64,000 bases of DNA. It comes from Serinus canaria. Its lineage: Eukaryota > Chordata > Aves > Passeriformes > Fringillidae. A program made the translations under genes and the position numbers. Positions within the stretch are counted from its first letter, which is position 1. Every line of letters begins with the position of its first letter. The notes below the pieces were generated by a model. It was not told the DNA's origin and did no database searches. It was given only the letters and a program-made list of their open reading frames with translations. The stretch lies in assembly GCF_022539315.1 (NCBI RefSeq), contig NC_066313.1, forward strand, positions 10,357,764 to 10,421,763, given 5' to 3'. Shown piece after piece: positions 1 to 13,520 of the stretch.

Positions 1-2140
1 TGTGACAAAGGGTGAGGGTGTAAGAAAAAGCCAGTGTGCAGGAAAAACAGCAGGTCCATGTGAGAGGGTGAGGGCACAAGGAGTAGGATGTGCATGAAGA
101 ATTGCCAGGGCATGAGGAAGAGGATGCAGGCAAGTGGAGAACATGGGAAAGCACAACTGCTATAAGAACCCAAGAAAAAACGAGTGCACAAAGACTCAGC
201 ACACAAAACAGGGAACAAGGAGAGAAGAGAAAGAAAGGGATAAGGTAGCAAGGGAGAGAGAGAATGTGTGAAAGCCATAAAAGCCATGAGTGAGAACGGG
301 AGAAGACAAGAAGAAAGAGAGCATGGGGCAGAGATGTTGGATAAGAGGTAAAACTTTCCTGAGGAAGAGTGAACATAAGGGAATAGAAAGGTGGAGGAGA
401 AAGCACAGGAGTGTGTGGACAGTAAGCACATGGGAAACAAGTGTAGGGGAAGAGCCAGGGAATGAGGAAGAGTGAGTACATGAGAGAGGGGGGCAGGGAA
501 ATGAGCAAGGATGTGACAAAGGGAAGACATGGGCAAGAAAGCAAAAGAGTGAGAAAGGGTGGCCACAAGAAAGGAAAGCAAAAGGATGTGACAAAGCCCA
601 TGGTGTGTGAGAGCATGGTTGCAGGAGAAATTGCCAGCATGTGCAAGGAGGTGCTGGAAAGAGGGAAGTCACAAGAGAAGCAAGGCCACAAAAAAGGGGG
701 AGCACTCCAGAAAGGGAATGTGCAAGAAATAAAGAGCGAGAAAGCACAAGGAGAAGGGCAGAGAAATGGAGTGAGAAAGCAAGCACCAAGGTTTGAGAAT
801 GGTTAAGTACAAGGTCATGAGAAAGAGTGTGAGGGCACAAGAAAGGGAATACAAGGGAAATCAAGGTGTGAGAAAAGGAGAGAGCATGAGAAAGTATCCC
901 AGCATGAAAGAGACGTGAGAAAGGAAGTGTGCAGAAGATAGATTAAGAAAGCAAATATGACTGTAAGACAGAGCAAGCCCACATCAGAGGGAATGCTCAC
1001 ATGACAGAGAGCACTCATGAGAAAGCAGGAGCAAAGAGAGAGTGCAAGAAACGGAAGGGTTGCAGGCAGGAGGGCAGGACAGCTCACGAAGGAAAGCACA
1101 AAGGGTAGAGCAAGGGTGCAAGAAAAGCACCATCATGAGAAAGGGCAAGTGCTTGAGAAAGGAAGTGTGCAAAGAAGCACAAGCATGCACAAGGCAAGGC
1201 TGCAAGAAAGTGCACATGTGACAGAAAGACAAAGAGAGTGTGAGAAAAAGGGAGAAAGAACTTGAGAAAGAGTGTGCTGGGAAAATATAACATGCAAGCA
1301 AACCAGTGAACACAAGGAAGCAAGAGTGGGGGCATGAGAAGAAGGGAGTGTGAATAGCACAGAGCAGAGGAGTGAGAGAAAGAGAAGGCATGTGCAAGAA
1401 GTGAGTGTGCAGGCAGGAGAGACAGTGAGGGGGACAATGCAAGGTCATGAAAAAGAGGGGCTGTGAGGAAGGGGATAAGAAAGAGCAGGGCAGCTTGTGA
1501 GAAACAGTGACTATGTGAGAAATGGTGGACAAGGAATCCTTGTGACACACAGAGCTCTCAGGAAAGAGGGAGAAAGGGTGCAAGAAAGAGAGCACCAGGC
1601 CATGAGATTGAGTGGCCATGAAGTATTAAGCAAGGGAGAAAGGGCATGGTGGTGCAGAAAAGAGAATGAGGTCACATGAAGAGAGAAACTGGGTGAGGGA
1701 GCAGAATCACAGGTTCTAGACAAAAGGGGTGAGTTTAAAACCTTTCCAGGATTCTGCAATGTAAAATGTAACCATATGCTTCTCCTCAATAGGGAATAAT
1801 GCATGGCATTGTTGAAGAAAGGGAGGAGCATAAAGAGAGCTCATGTGAAAGGGAAGCATGAGAAAGATATAAAGGGGGAGAAAAGAAAAGGCAAGGAACA
1901 GTGAAAGGAGAGAGTGGAGGGAGAATTAAAAGATAAGAAAGGGACACAAAAGAAGATGGAGTAGAGAGAAGAAGGAAGGGTTTTGTGGGCTCAGGTGAGT
2001 GCAGAGACAGGAAAGAATGCGAACACATGACAGAGAGGAAAAGGATATGAGAGAGGACAACCAAGAAAGCAAGTGCAATAAAGAAAACTCACACAAAAAA
2101 AGCACAGGAGTGAGAAGGATAGCACCCAAAAAAGAGAAAA
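1..2140. repeat. Purine-rich degenerate minisatellite, open at left edge
   Basis: The plus strand is dominated by G and A, with recurring words such as gtgagaaag, cacaag, gtgcaagaaag and catgagaaag. Between about 1130 and 1270 the words can be phased into units of roughly 15-18 bases, but copies diverge strongly and spacing drifts. This is therefore a degenerate minisatellite and not a clean array. A less repetitive stretch at about 1690-1800 interrupts it, and the pattern resumes at about 1808 and fades near 2140. Stop codons are depleted on the minus strand because of the base bias, which produces long open frames (222 codons at 196-864, 211 codons at 984-1619) rich in Leu, Ser, His and Phe. 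I regard these as by-products of composition. The array continues beyond the start of the window, so its full length is unknown. Confidence 0.8.
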
Positions 2141-5100
2141 TACATCTTCAGTTTTCAAATTTGGTTTTTTTTGCTTTCTGGTTATATACTTTATAACAGT
2201 ATGTTTTCCTTGTAGTAATTGCCTTTCTTTGAGGGCAACTCAAAGCATTTAACTGAAATTGAAATTTTCTTTCTCCCTTCTATTTTATGTTATTTTACAG
2301 TTAAATCTACTTTTTTACAAAAACCTGCCAAGTCAGTAAAGTTTTTCCATTTCATACATTAATTCTTTTAATAGTCCTGAGCACAGTAAACATCACAGAG
2401 GAAAATGAGAGATAGCAGAATAAAATATGAGCTTAATTCTCAAGTGGTTAGCACATTTTTATCCTACATGGAATAAAAAAAGCTTTCTGAAGCTCTTTGC
2501 TTCAGGAGTTTCATGGGATAAAATACCCAAAATATCCAAAATAATTGCCTGTAGCTCTTCCCTTTTCATGATATTTTTATCATCATGGCATGCAGAGACT
2601 AGGTTGATTATAAGGTAGAGAAAGAGAATTTAGTAATGCAGCCAGATCATTTTCCATCTCAGGTTTAGGGATGGAACCCTGTCTATGGTGGGATGATAGC
2701 AATCCAGCTAAAAGGAACAAGGGCTATATAGAGATGAATACATGGGAAGCACTACAAAGTTCAACCACTTAGGTCTCTTCTAATCATGTAAAGATCTTTA
2801 AAGGAAGATCTTTCCACATTCAGCCAATCCTTCTTTGGTAAAACACATTTTTAAGTCCAATCCATTCTTAAGTACCATCATGTCCCACTAGTCAGAGCAG
2901 CATTAGCACCTTTCTATGGTTTCTTTAACACAGAGGCACCAGCTAATTCACAATTTATCCACTGCATCACTTTTATTAACACTCATTCTCTGCATTTTGC
3001 ACTATAGAAACATTAGCTTTTAGTGCCAAGGGCTTTTTCAGCTTATAACATTACATGCAATATGTTTTACATTGTGCTGTCAGCACATCTTTAAAACAAC
3101 AATCAAAATAAAACATAACTAGTCCAATGCTACTGAAAATCACTAAGAGGATTAGACTTTCACTCAGTACTTAACTTTACATTTTACTAGCAAAAGTGGT
3201 GGCTAGAAAGGCACCATATGGGAAAGAAATAGACAAATGAAAGGGATCTTGTTTGGCTTAAATCCTAAGAGCAGTGCTCAACTTGAATAACTGATGTGAA
3301 CAACACTGTGATTAGGAGTGTCACAGCCTTTCTCTGCTGGCCTTCTTACACAGCTTTCTGCTGTGCTTTCTTATGAAAACTTTACTGAAGGGCAGGGGCT
3401 GTGAGTGTCAGTCAGGGTAGGTTTAACAGGTTCTGCTCCAGGTGAATTGGTGCTAACCCTAGTGCCTATATCCTTGATATAGGAGAGCCAATTTAAGAAA
3501 ATAATGTAGGAAAAATACTCTACCTTAACTAAAGGAATTCACAGTTCAATAATAAATTTATCAGATTTGTAGGATTCTGACATTTATTAGGCAGTGTATC
3601 AAAACAGGTGGTTTGGCAGCATAGTTTCTTGCAATTCATACAAAAGCAGTGCTTCATGTGGGACTTTGTATACTGCCCTTGTTACAAAGAGTACTGCTCT
3701 GATTCAATTGTCTGACATGCTAAGCACCCTGAGATGGAAAAGACACTGCAAATTTAGGGTCTAAGGTTGACTTTCTAACATAATATATCTAGAAAAAAAA
3801 GGGAAATTTACCCTGTTGATGATTTTGTAAATGGGAAAGGGACACAAGGTTTTGAAAGCAAATCAAATTTGCCTGCAAATCTCTTGAGAACAAGGCAACG
3901 AATCTGATGAGAAAAATAATCTCAGTGGAGAAACCAAATCTTTCTGAAGTGAACTCAGGAATGAAGTACTGCTGGGGAAACACCCCATGCTGGAGAGCAC
4001 TCATACTAGATCAGAGGACTCCCAGGTGATGACAGATTGGAGTAATTCCTGTTTGCCTCACTGGGAAGGGGAGAATCCAGTCCAGGCTCCAGAGCCTCAT
4101 CACAATCATCTTGTGACTATTATGTGTCTCCATCCTCCACAGCACCACTTTCTAGGCTGGCCCACAACACTGTGTCTAGTGCTAGAACTATGTCACAGTT
4201 TATGGACAGGTATGAAAGCAAACACAAATTAAAATTCAACAGTATTAGCAGTTGTTCCACCACTTTGGATTAACCAGAAGTCTGGTTAAACAGAATATCA
4301 TTGTCAATCTCTTAGGCTGTAAATTATTTCAATCACTATACTTCACTATAGGGTAGAAAGGTATTTTCTGAGCTATAAACCAGTGTATTCTAACAGTATA
4401 TGCATATGCACACATAAGTACACACACTCACGCAATCTTTGCAGTCTGAAACCTTGTCAGTCAGTCTACATGAGATAAATACTTCCATGAGAATATTATT
4501 TCTTTTGTACAGCTCTTTTTGTTCTGCCTGTCAATAGTCAATTTCTCGTACACAGTCTGAGGTTTAGCTGTTGCTCCAGATGTTCACTCAATGTAAATCT
4601 ACCATGATTTCTATTCATTGGTGGCTATTTGCACCTCCTGAGCAACTCTCTCCCCTACCACCTTTAAAAGTTGCCTTTGAATCCTAGTTATGTTGTTCCT
4701 GCTCATTATTTCTGGTTTGACTCCCTTGAAGGGAAAATACCCTTATATTGATGCTACAACTACTTTGTAGCCAGCTTCTCCATGGTCACAGGGTGACAGA
4801 GTAAAAGTGGCCCGTGCACATACTTGGATCACCAGCTCATTTCCAAGCTAGACAATTTGAATACTGAAAGCAACAGCCCCATGTCACAGGCACAGGGAGG
4901 ACTGCACAAGGCTCTTCCTTTTATGAAATCCATTAATGATCTATAAATTATCTTTAGATGCTGATAACTTGTGAGGTGTTTTGCTGGGTGAGCAGAAGAT
5001 TACCAAAGCGGACAGAATGGCTCCCGTGTAAAGCTTGTAAAGAAGGGAGGTTATCTTCTTAGCAGCAATCTTTAAACAGAACTAATTATTTCATTACAGA

Positions 5101-6187
5101 AACTATCATGGCTCCAGCTTTCACTTGTCTGACCCATCCATTACCACAGCAGTCATTGCCTCTCCCACAGAAACCCTGGGTGCTGCATACTGAGTCTAAC
5201 AGGGGAACTGGAACTTGACCTCCTCTCACCCACACAATCTACCTGACATTTCATCTAAATGTTGGTTTCTTTACCAATACAAGGCTCAACACCTTTTTTA
5301 AAAGTGAACTACTTAGAAAACAAGAAGCTGCTCCAACAGAACAGTAAAATCTTGATGGAACAGTTCTTTCCCAAAGAACTTCTGAAATGAGTATTTTCAA
5401 GCTGTTACAGGCTGTACCACCAAGCCATTGTTCACTTTTTACAAATACATTCACACTAAAGTATGATCAAAATTGTCACTGAGTTCCCAGGGAATTATTT
5501 TTTTGAGAGGGTCTTGTCACAGATTCCTGAAATACCACTGCATTTTACTTTAAGTACAAACCAGCTTTTAATCCTTATGATCTGGAAAACACCTGGACTC
5601 TGCACTAAGATAGTATTAGCAATCAGGAGCAATGATTTACACAAAGCAGTTGCCCTATTTGAGTTTGTATTAGCGCAGCTTGAATATTGATTTTTTTTTT
5701 GTTCTTTCTAAATGTATGGGAAAGATATACTAAACATCAGGACAAAAGATGAAAAATGGGCAAACAGATCTACTGTGCTGCATAAATGCAGCAAATATAC
5801 TCAGCTAATTACCATTACTAATACTGGGCATTGGTACTGGCAGATGGTTAAGCTCTTAAAACAGAAACAGTTTCTGTGGATTTCCTATCCTGATTTACCT
5901 GTTCATTCTAAGCAGTTGCCTTGGGGCAAGGAAAGGGAAAAAAAAAAAAGAAAATTCCCCAAACCAGCCAACCAACGCAAACAAATAAACAGAAAGAGAA
6001 AGTGCAAAAAAGCAAAACCAACTAAAGAGGGTCTTAAATCAAGTCCTCTGTCTGTGTGCAAATATTGCCATGACTAAATTATTTCTGATCACCATCTTCT
6101 CATATTTGGCTAATAGAAAACTATTGCTTGAAAAGTTCTAGCAGTTCTCCCCAGCTACTGAAGAAGAAAAAAAGGATACTATTATCC

Positions 6188-6204
6188 AAAAAAAAAAAAA
6201 AAAA
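6188..6204 (+). repeat. Poly(A) run, 17 bases
   Basis: Seventeen uninterrupted A bases. I see no SINE or processed-gene body immediately upstream and no obvious target-site duplication, so this is a plain homopolymer. Confidence 0.9.
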
Positions 6205-9200
6205 TCCCTTGTGGAAAACAAATTATAACATACTTTTATCTTACTTCTGAGATGTTTTATCATATTTGGATTAAGTGTCCGTTGACTAAATCTGCATGTT
6301 TTTGCAGTAGTCACAGGTAGTGCATGGCACATTTATACATTCTTTGCTTTATATTTTTACTTAATTGTGTTTTGATACATACAATTTTTTATGCAAAAAC
6401 TCCTTCGTCTAGGCGACAGAGACTCACTGCTGTTATACAACCCTTGCACTGTCTGTGATATAAACCCTTCATTATTTTCCATAAAAGCACACCCACCAGT
6501 TCAGTTTATAAACTCAGTAACCCACTAAAAAAAAACATGTCTGTTCACACTTACCAGAGAAAAACAGAAAAGATTCATGTTGGTATTGAGATCCACTCCA
6601 GCACTCTAAAATTCTGCTCCACAAACTCCTGCCACACAATGCGGTTCCTTCTTGCTCTCCCAGCTGTTTGTACATTTCTCCCTGGAGATTACTGCAAGAT
6701 AAAATCCCTGCAATAATCCACTGGATTCAGAGCCCATTATCAAATGAGACAGGTTTCCCCAGGCCAATACAAACTGTTTTCTGAATTAAAGAGCAGTGTT
6801 TACTAGCAAAACAAAAGCACAGTCTGAATGATTTTCATGAACTCAGAAAATGCTCTCTTGCAGGCTGTTGTTTCCATTAAAGTTTATCATCTAAGAGAAA
6901 TAAATCTTTTTCAGTCTGAGACTACTGGCACATGAAACTAACTCCAAGGCAAATCTTCTCAATTTACTGAGATGATCAAAATACAAATTCTCACAAAATG
7001 CTGGTTTGTTACCTACATTAATCAATATACAAAATTCAGTAATTACTAATGATTACATTATGAATGAAGCCTTCTTACTTACAGATTTGAAAAAAAAAAA
7101 ACCACAACTTGTGAACCAAACACAAATTATTGAAAATATCCACAACCAACCAATCAAAAACCAAGGAAAAACTTCAAATTTTACACCTGTCCTTTAAAAA
7201 ATAGTTACCAAGCTGCTGCTTAATATTTTGATTGCTTGACGGTGAAGATTAGGAAAAAACCAATTTTGTAATTTGAAAACTTGGCTAATCTGGAAAATAA
7301 AAAAAAATGGGCGTGGTTAAAGGTGACCCATGGGTTATAGTGAGAGGTATTATAATGTATTAAGAGAAGCATACAAAGGAGAAGTGATTGTAGAGAAAAA
7401 CACTAGTCTGTGTCACTAGCTGGTATAAACCAGGAAAATTCCATCACCCATAGCGGAGTAGAACAGTCTAACAAAGAATTAATGCTGAAAAAGTACTGTC
7501 AGTCTCAATTTTTACAGATTATGAAATACTTGAAATTAGACTGTGTTTGGAATAATATTGCCCACCAACCCATAATTAATTTCCCATAAATTAATTTCTG
7601 ACAGCTTTTATATGACTGCTATGAAATTTCATTACATTGAAAAAGGAGCAATTGGTACTGAACAGAGAAGCTGAAATTCATCACTAATGGAGAGGCAGTT
7701 TTGTGTTGTGACCATGATCTTGATTTCCTTTCTTTGGGCCCACAGCTTCATATTTGTAAAGGACAGGCATCTCTTCCATCACTCCTATTCAGACTTGTTT
7801 AGTTTATTCTAGTAGTTTTTTAGTCTAAATCTGCATCCTAATGAATTTGAAATGCCTGTACTTTGGCAGGACAAATACATTTTAACATAAATTTGTTTCC
7901 ACCATGAGCAAAACCCAAACAAGGATCCCACAAACAAATGCAGACAAGATTTAGGATTTAAAAGGAAAAATCCTTAACTTACACTTTTCCAATTTGCTGT
8001 GAAGTATGTAAAAGTCTTCTTGAAGGCTTTTCCCAGGCCTCCTTTTCACTTATAATTTTAGGTTGGTTTCACATATTAGTAAAGTAGGGTTGGCTGTGAA
8101 GAGCTATATGACAAATGTTATCGTTTGGAAGCAAATTAATGAGAGACTTCTCATTTACTCCTTCTCTAAACTTGAGGAATAGTAACAGATTTTGTCAATT
8201 ACCACCTAGTGTCACAAAAATAGACATTTGAGAGACCAAGCTTTCCACAGATGGGCTTGCATTTGCTTTATGGCTCACTTGCTAGTTTTCTTGTGAGGGA
8301 GCAAGTATTAATCCTTCCTGTGCCTCAGGTTCTCCAGCTGGAAAAACTAAACTACCAGAAGAAACCTCATGTGCAGAGCACTATGAAAGTAATGACCAAA
8401 AGCACCCTTTCCAGCTACAGAGAATTAATTACCTTTTTTTTTATGCCTATTTACAGTAACAGCTATCTGGAAAACTCCAGAAAGACTGAAGAGCTGGTTT
8501 TCATTTGAAAAGAAAAATAAGTAATTCTGAATCTTCCATGTAGACTGATTTAATTTCTTGATTTTGGGTTGTAGCTTAAGAGGCAATTTGGCTATATACT
8601 CTGAAACATTTAGGAGGAAGTTTCTTGATTTTATACTGCAGATCCTCAAGGTATGAGTGACTAAAAGAGCAGACCTTAAACTAAGCTATTAAATTTTCAT
8701 TTTGCCTATATTTGCAGACATGCAGAACAGAGAATAATTTAAGAATAAACATTAAAATCGAAGAAGCAGCCCGCACCTACAGTTACAGATACACATATAT
8801 GGCAAGGAAACAGTGTAGGAAGGCAAAAATGCACATGTTATTACATGGTTTTGGATACTGTCAGTGATAAAACTCTTCTTATGAAAAAGTAGCACTTTTG
8901 ATGTTTATTATTCACTGATACAACTTTCTGTAAGGGTCAAGTTTGTTGATCAGCCTAAACTAGAGATGACATTAGACTACAAGATAAATCACAAACTGTA
9001 AGGAAACACCTACTAGAATAATTAAAATAAGAAGCAACAGATTATTATCAGGATGAATAATATAAATAAAATACTCAGCAAGAGTTCATAATGCCATTTG
9101 ACACCACAGCTCTCTGTGGAAAGAATTTGAGCCTCGAGAATAATTAAAAAACAGTAACTAGATAGATTAAATTTGAAAGTGACATCAATGTTGTGATCTC

Positions 9201-9408
9201 TATGTATATTTTATCTGTTATAAATAGTGCATTTTTCTGCAGCAGTGGCATAACAGAACAGCAAACCCACTATAACAGGGGACAGGAAAAAGTTTTTTAT
9301 CAAACAGTTGAACCTTCATTTTCAAGCTTTAATCTTACATAATGGTTAGCATTTAATTCTCTTTTGTCACTGCTCTGTGGTTTCTACATGCTTGGGCTCC
9401 ACAGCATC

Positions 9409-9441
9409 AAAAAAAAAAAAAAAAGGAAAAAAGAAAAAAAA
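9409..9441 (+). repeat. A-rich simple repeat
   Basis: A-runs of 16, 6 and 8 bases are interrupted only by G bases. No retroposon body is recognised upstream. Confidence 0.9.
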
Positions 9442-10554
9442 GTCACACAAATTGAGAGTTTTGTACATTGAGTTTTCTATTCCTGCACAATGACTAGACT
9501 TCCTAGCTGAGATCTCAAGGCATCCTTGGCCTTTTCAGGAGACTGGATTTCAGCTGTGTGGTCACTGTAAGTGGCAATCCATAATCTACCATGGCATACA
9601 AGCAGTAAAGGTCGAGCTATGGTGCAGGTACTCTCAAGTGAGCCCTAACTCCAGGCTCCCTTCCTAATGACAGTCACTCTACTGGTGCAGCTTCATCTGC
9701 CACTGGGAGAGCTCAGCAGGGCTGTGGGGTTCACATATTTCTTTTTGTAATGGACAAAGATAAAATAGTGCATTAGTAGTTGCTAACTTGGACACATTTC
9801 AGTAAATATGGAAATATTTACTCCTATTTTCTTCCTCCTCCACTTCTTTCACTTCTAGCATATCAATCCTTAATTAAAATTTACATCTAGTTGTCTTCTG
9901 ATCATCATTTATTTGTCATCTGAATGTTTTCATACAGATTTAAAACCAAAAGCAACAATGCTACTGCCAGATATAGTCTGAATGTTAAACATGCAACTGC
10001 TTGTAGGCTGAGTGGTCACATTTCTCTATTCATGTCATGTAAAAGGCTGAATTATTACTTTAATATCATTTCAAAATAAACATAGTGCATTGCTATTGTC
10101 TTGGTGGAAAATGGAAGTTCAGAAATTAGGTCAGAGGCTTCCCTCTTGCTGCTCTGTTTCTTTAGAAAGAACTTTCAGCACTTCCTTTCAGCCAGTGCCT
10201 ACTCCATACCTCACTGGCATGTGAGGGCAATCCCATAGGGGCACACTAGATGAAACCCCTGTCTCCTTTCAGGTCCTCCTGCTCATTTCCAACAGGCAGG
10301 TGACAAAGCAGTTCTTTGCAGAACTCGGTGACCCACAGCCCACGGCCAAGAGCTCCATGACAAGTCCCTCTCTGAACCTGGGAGACTTCTACTGTAACAC
10401 AAGTTTAACATTTCCTGCCATGCACATCTCCTGAAGACACTCTAAGTGGTAGAAAGCTCCATTTCAGACCACAAACACAATAGAGTCTCTAAGACAGAGC
10501 TACTAACATTTGATATCCCTGAATCAGATGTTCCAATCAGTGGCTCTAAATTAC

Positions 10555-10600
10555 ATCTACTTAATAGTTTGGAAAGGACCCATGAAGCACCAACTAAAAA
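10555..10600 (-). mobile_element. Possible decayed CR1 3' tail
   Basis: The plus strand reads atagtttggaaaggaccc near 10565-10581. This resembles the reverse complement of a CR1 3' end, where minus-oriented copies read approximately tagtttgggttggaaggga. The match is short and imperfect and no further body can be followed, so this is only a suggestion. Confidence 0.3.
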
Positions 10601-12189
10601 TCTGATTCCTTAAATGGTATTGATTTTTTTTTTCTTTTAGAATCTCCTTCAATTTAGAGGCAGCTTCTTCATTTCCTCCTATTCATTCAGCAGCTAATTA
10701 AAAATTGGTAAGGAAAAAGCTTCGCAATCCTCCTCACCTCTGCCAAATTGCAATAGTCTGCTCCTCCTCTGAAAAGAAAATCTTACAGATGCAGGAATCA
10801 ATTCAATACAGCAGCTTTTACACCCTTGCAACAAGATTTTCAACAGAGTTTAGCTCAGTTAGAGGCTATTTTAATCTTACTCAACATAAAATGCTATAAC
10901 ATTTACTTCACCCTAAAAAAATCAAGCAAATAAAGACAAGAAGAGCCAATATTCCCTAACTCAAAATCAAATAGGCAAGTAAAATGCTTTCAGAGCTTCC
11001 AGGATCCAAAGAAAGCTCTGTGCATATTAAAGTCACTGGCAAAATTCCCATCAAATTCTCTGTAATCAGAATTTCACGCACCTTCTCCTGCTAACTGATC
11101 ACATTTAATCACAGCATCACAAAAGCCCGTGGTGTTTTCCATATGATTCATTGTAACATTCAGCTATTCCTTGAGGCTAACCTTCTTTTCAGGTTAAATA
11201 ACCACATTGTTCTTTCCTTTGTTCCAAAAGATTTAGTTCTGTTTTTCAGAGGATTTATATTTTAATGAAAGGAAAAAGTGCATCTCTGTTTTAGATATGA
11301 AATGTATATTTCCTAAACAGGAAGGCCAAAGCCCCTGCTCTGTAATTTACAGAAACTCAATGAATCACCCCCACACATTCTTTATTGCTATCTAGCACTA
11401 TACTGCACTTTCGAGTGAAAACTGCTAACTTCTATCATCAGGCCAATTTATGTATTATCAGACAAAACTGATGTCTACAGTGAATTATGGGTATAGGAGT
11501 CATTATCTTCCCAGAGCACCTTGAAAACGAGATGTCTAATCTCAGTAATGTAAGTTTCCTGGTTAAATAAATCCCTTGTGCTTAGTAATTCTATGCATTT
11601 ATAGAAAAGATGTCACCCCCCACACACCTCCTTAGACTTTAAAAAACATTTTAAATCCTCAAGGGGATTTGAATCTTCTCTAAACAGAATTGATTTCTGT
11701 ACTCACTACTTAGTATTCTTAATCACACAGTTCATGCATTTTTGTTATGTAATGGATTGGGAAATTCAAAGAACTGGCCTGTTTTGCAAACATTTAGTTT
11801 TCCATCACCCCATTTCCCTTTTACTTTGATGGTTTTCTTTTTTTTTTAATATCAAGATGACAGCACCCTGCTGGAAAGAGCTCCAAACAATCAGTGCTGC
11901 CCTCTAAGTGTGCAGCTACCCAGGCCTGGTGGGAGCAGTTAGAACAGAATTTGGAAAGGCTAGCAGAGTTTTTCCAATCCTCTCTGCAAGAAAGATTATC
12001 TCTCCACTCTTGCCTATGAGAATTCAGGTTAAGACCTGTAGTCATCTATTTCTTCCTTGAGAGCATGATCCAAAACTAAATGAAGCCAAAAAGAATCCAT
12101 CTATCAATCTCAGCCTTTCTGGCAATTTAATTCAGAGTTCCTGTACCAATTTATATGTTATGTAGGACACAGCCTGAGGGTGGGTGGCT

Positions 12190-13090
12190 GTGGGTGATCA
12201 GACAGTGGGACTGAGTTCACCCTCAGCAGATTTTCTGGAGACAGAAAAGTAAGCTGTGTGGAGCTCTGAGCACACTGCAGGGAAGGGATGCCATCCACAT
12301 GGGCCTTGACCAGCTCAAGAGGTGGGTCTGTGTGAACCTCATAAAGTTGAACAAAGCAAGGTCCTACACCTGGATCAAGGTAATCCCAAGCACAAAGACA
12401 GGCTGGGAGGAGAATGGACCCAGAGCAGCCCTGGGAGAAGGACCTGGGGGTGCTGGTGGGTGAGAGGCTGGACATGCCCCGGCCATTGGGAGCCCAGAGC
12501 CCCCCGAGTGCAGGGCTCATCCAGAGCCCCGTGGGCAGCAGGGCAGGGAGGGGATTCTGCCCCTCTGCCCCCTCTGCTGAGACCCCTCCTGCAGGGCTGC
12601 ATCCAGCTCTGGGCTCCCAGCACAGCAAGGACAGGGACCTGCTGGAGCCAGGCCAGAGGAGGCACCAAGGTGATCAGAGGGATGGAGCAGCTCTGCTGGG
12701 AGGAAAGGCTGAGAGAACTGGGATTGTTTAGCCTCGAGAAGAAAAAGTTCTGAGGAGACCTTAGAGCACCTTCCAGTACCTGAAGGGAACCTCCAAGACA
12801 AGCAGAGAGTTTACAAGAGCATGTGGTGACAGGACAGGGGAAATGGCTTCAAACTGACAGAGAGTAGGTTTAGATTTGCTGTTAGGAGGAATTTCTTCCC
12901 TGTGAGGGTGGTGAGGCCCTGGCACAGGCTGCCCAGAGAAGCTGTGTCTGCCCCATCCCTGGGAGTGTTCAAGGCCAGGCTGGATGGGGCTCTGACCAAT
13001 CTGGTCTAGGCAAAAGTGTCTGCCCATGGCAGTGGGGTTGGAATGAGATGATCCCTTCCAACACAAAACACTCTGTGATTTTATGATTGT
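12190..13090 (+). mobile_element. CR1 LINE, 5'-truncated, with 3' end
   Basis: This is a truncated copy of the CR1 non-LTR retrotransposon, which in full-length form encodes an endonuclease and reverse transcriptase. The left part (about 12195-12290) reads like DNA just after the reverse-transcriptase catalytic region, with stops and length changes. The frame at 12322-12480 carries the C-terminal CR1 segment with the recognisable words HKVEQSKVLHL and DRLGGEW. Further on come LCWEERLRELGLFSLEKK (about 12690-12750), and then the usual 3' untranslated text including ggaggaatttcttccctgtg and ggctgcccagagaagctgtg. The copy ends at tctgtgattttatgatt, the CR1-type short-repeat tail. Frameshifts and stops make it inactive. 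It is locally GC-rich compared with its surroundings, as CR1 usually is. The 5' boundary is approximate. Confidence 0.92.
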
Positions 13091-13495
13091 TGGACAGTCT
13101 GTCCTAACTTGCCCCCAGTTCCTGTGGCCATAGACACCTATTCCTGTTCCCAAGCACTGCCTTATCTTTAGGACACACTCACAGATGGCTGCTGACAGCA
13201 CCACGCTCTGAGAGAAGCGGGAGCCAGCTGCTTCTCACAGCCCACCCTCCACCCCTACATCTCCATGAGTAGCCTCTCAGCAGAAGGTACTATTTTGACC
13301 ATACCACCATATTTTCTGCTGTTTTTGGAGCTGGACCTGGCTCTTAGCCAACCAGTTCAGATTTTCATCTGCCTAAATTTGTAGACCCAACACAAAATTA
13401 TTCTTCTGTCCTCAGGAATCTTCCCCAAACCCTCTTTGACACTCTCATCAAATCAGGGGGAACTCACTGGCAGACAGGCTGTAGCAGTATCTAGA

Positions 13496-13520
13496 ATAAA
13501 AAATAAAAAAAAAAAATAAA
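13496..13520 (+). repeat. A-rich simple repeat
   Basis: A-runs are interrupted by single T bases. No element body is recognised next to it. Confidence 0.85.

Larger units (their letters stand above)
2141..12189. other. AT-rich non-coding stretch, no gene recognised
   Basis: About 10 kb of AT-rich, mostly unique DNA. The longest open frame is 121 codons at 5712-6077 on the plus strand. Its second half is a Lys-rich run caused by A-rich DNA, and I see no domain or splice context that would make it a gene. Simple A-runs lie near 5939-5950, 6188-6204 and 9409-9441. A short piece near 10560-10600 may be a decayed CR1 tail and is listed separately. I cannot exclude conserved non-coding elements or ancient unrecognisable repeats. 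Confidence 0.6.

Noticed and set aside
196..1831. Several long minus-strand open frames (up to 222 codons) rich in Leu, Ser, Phe and His
   Set aside because: They read the complement of a GA-rich repeat, which lacks stop codons by composition. Several overlap in different frames and all show the same low-complexity pattern.
5712..6077. 121-codon plus-strand frame
   Set aside because: The C-terminal half is Lys-rich because of A-runs. There is no domain, no splice context and no neighbouring coding evidence.
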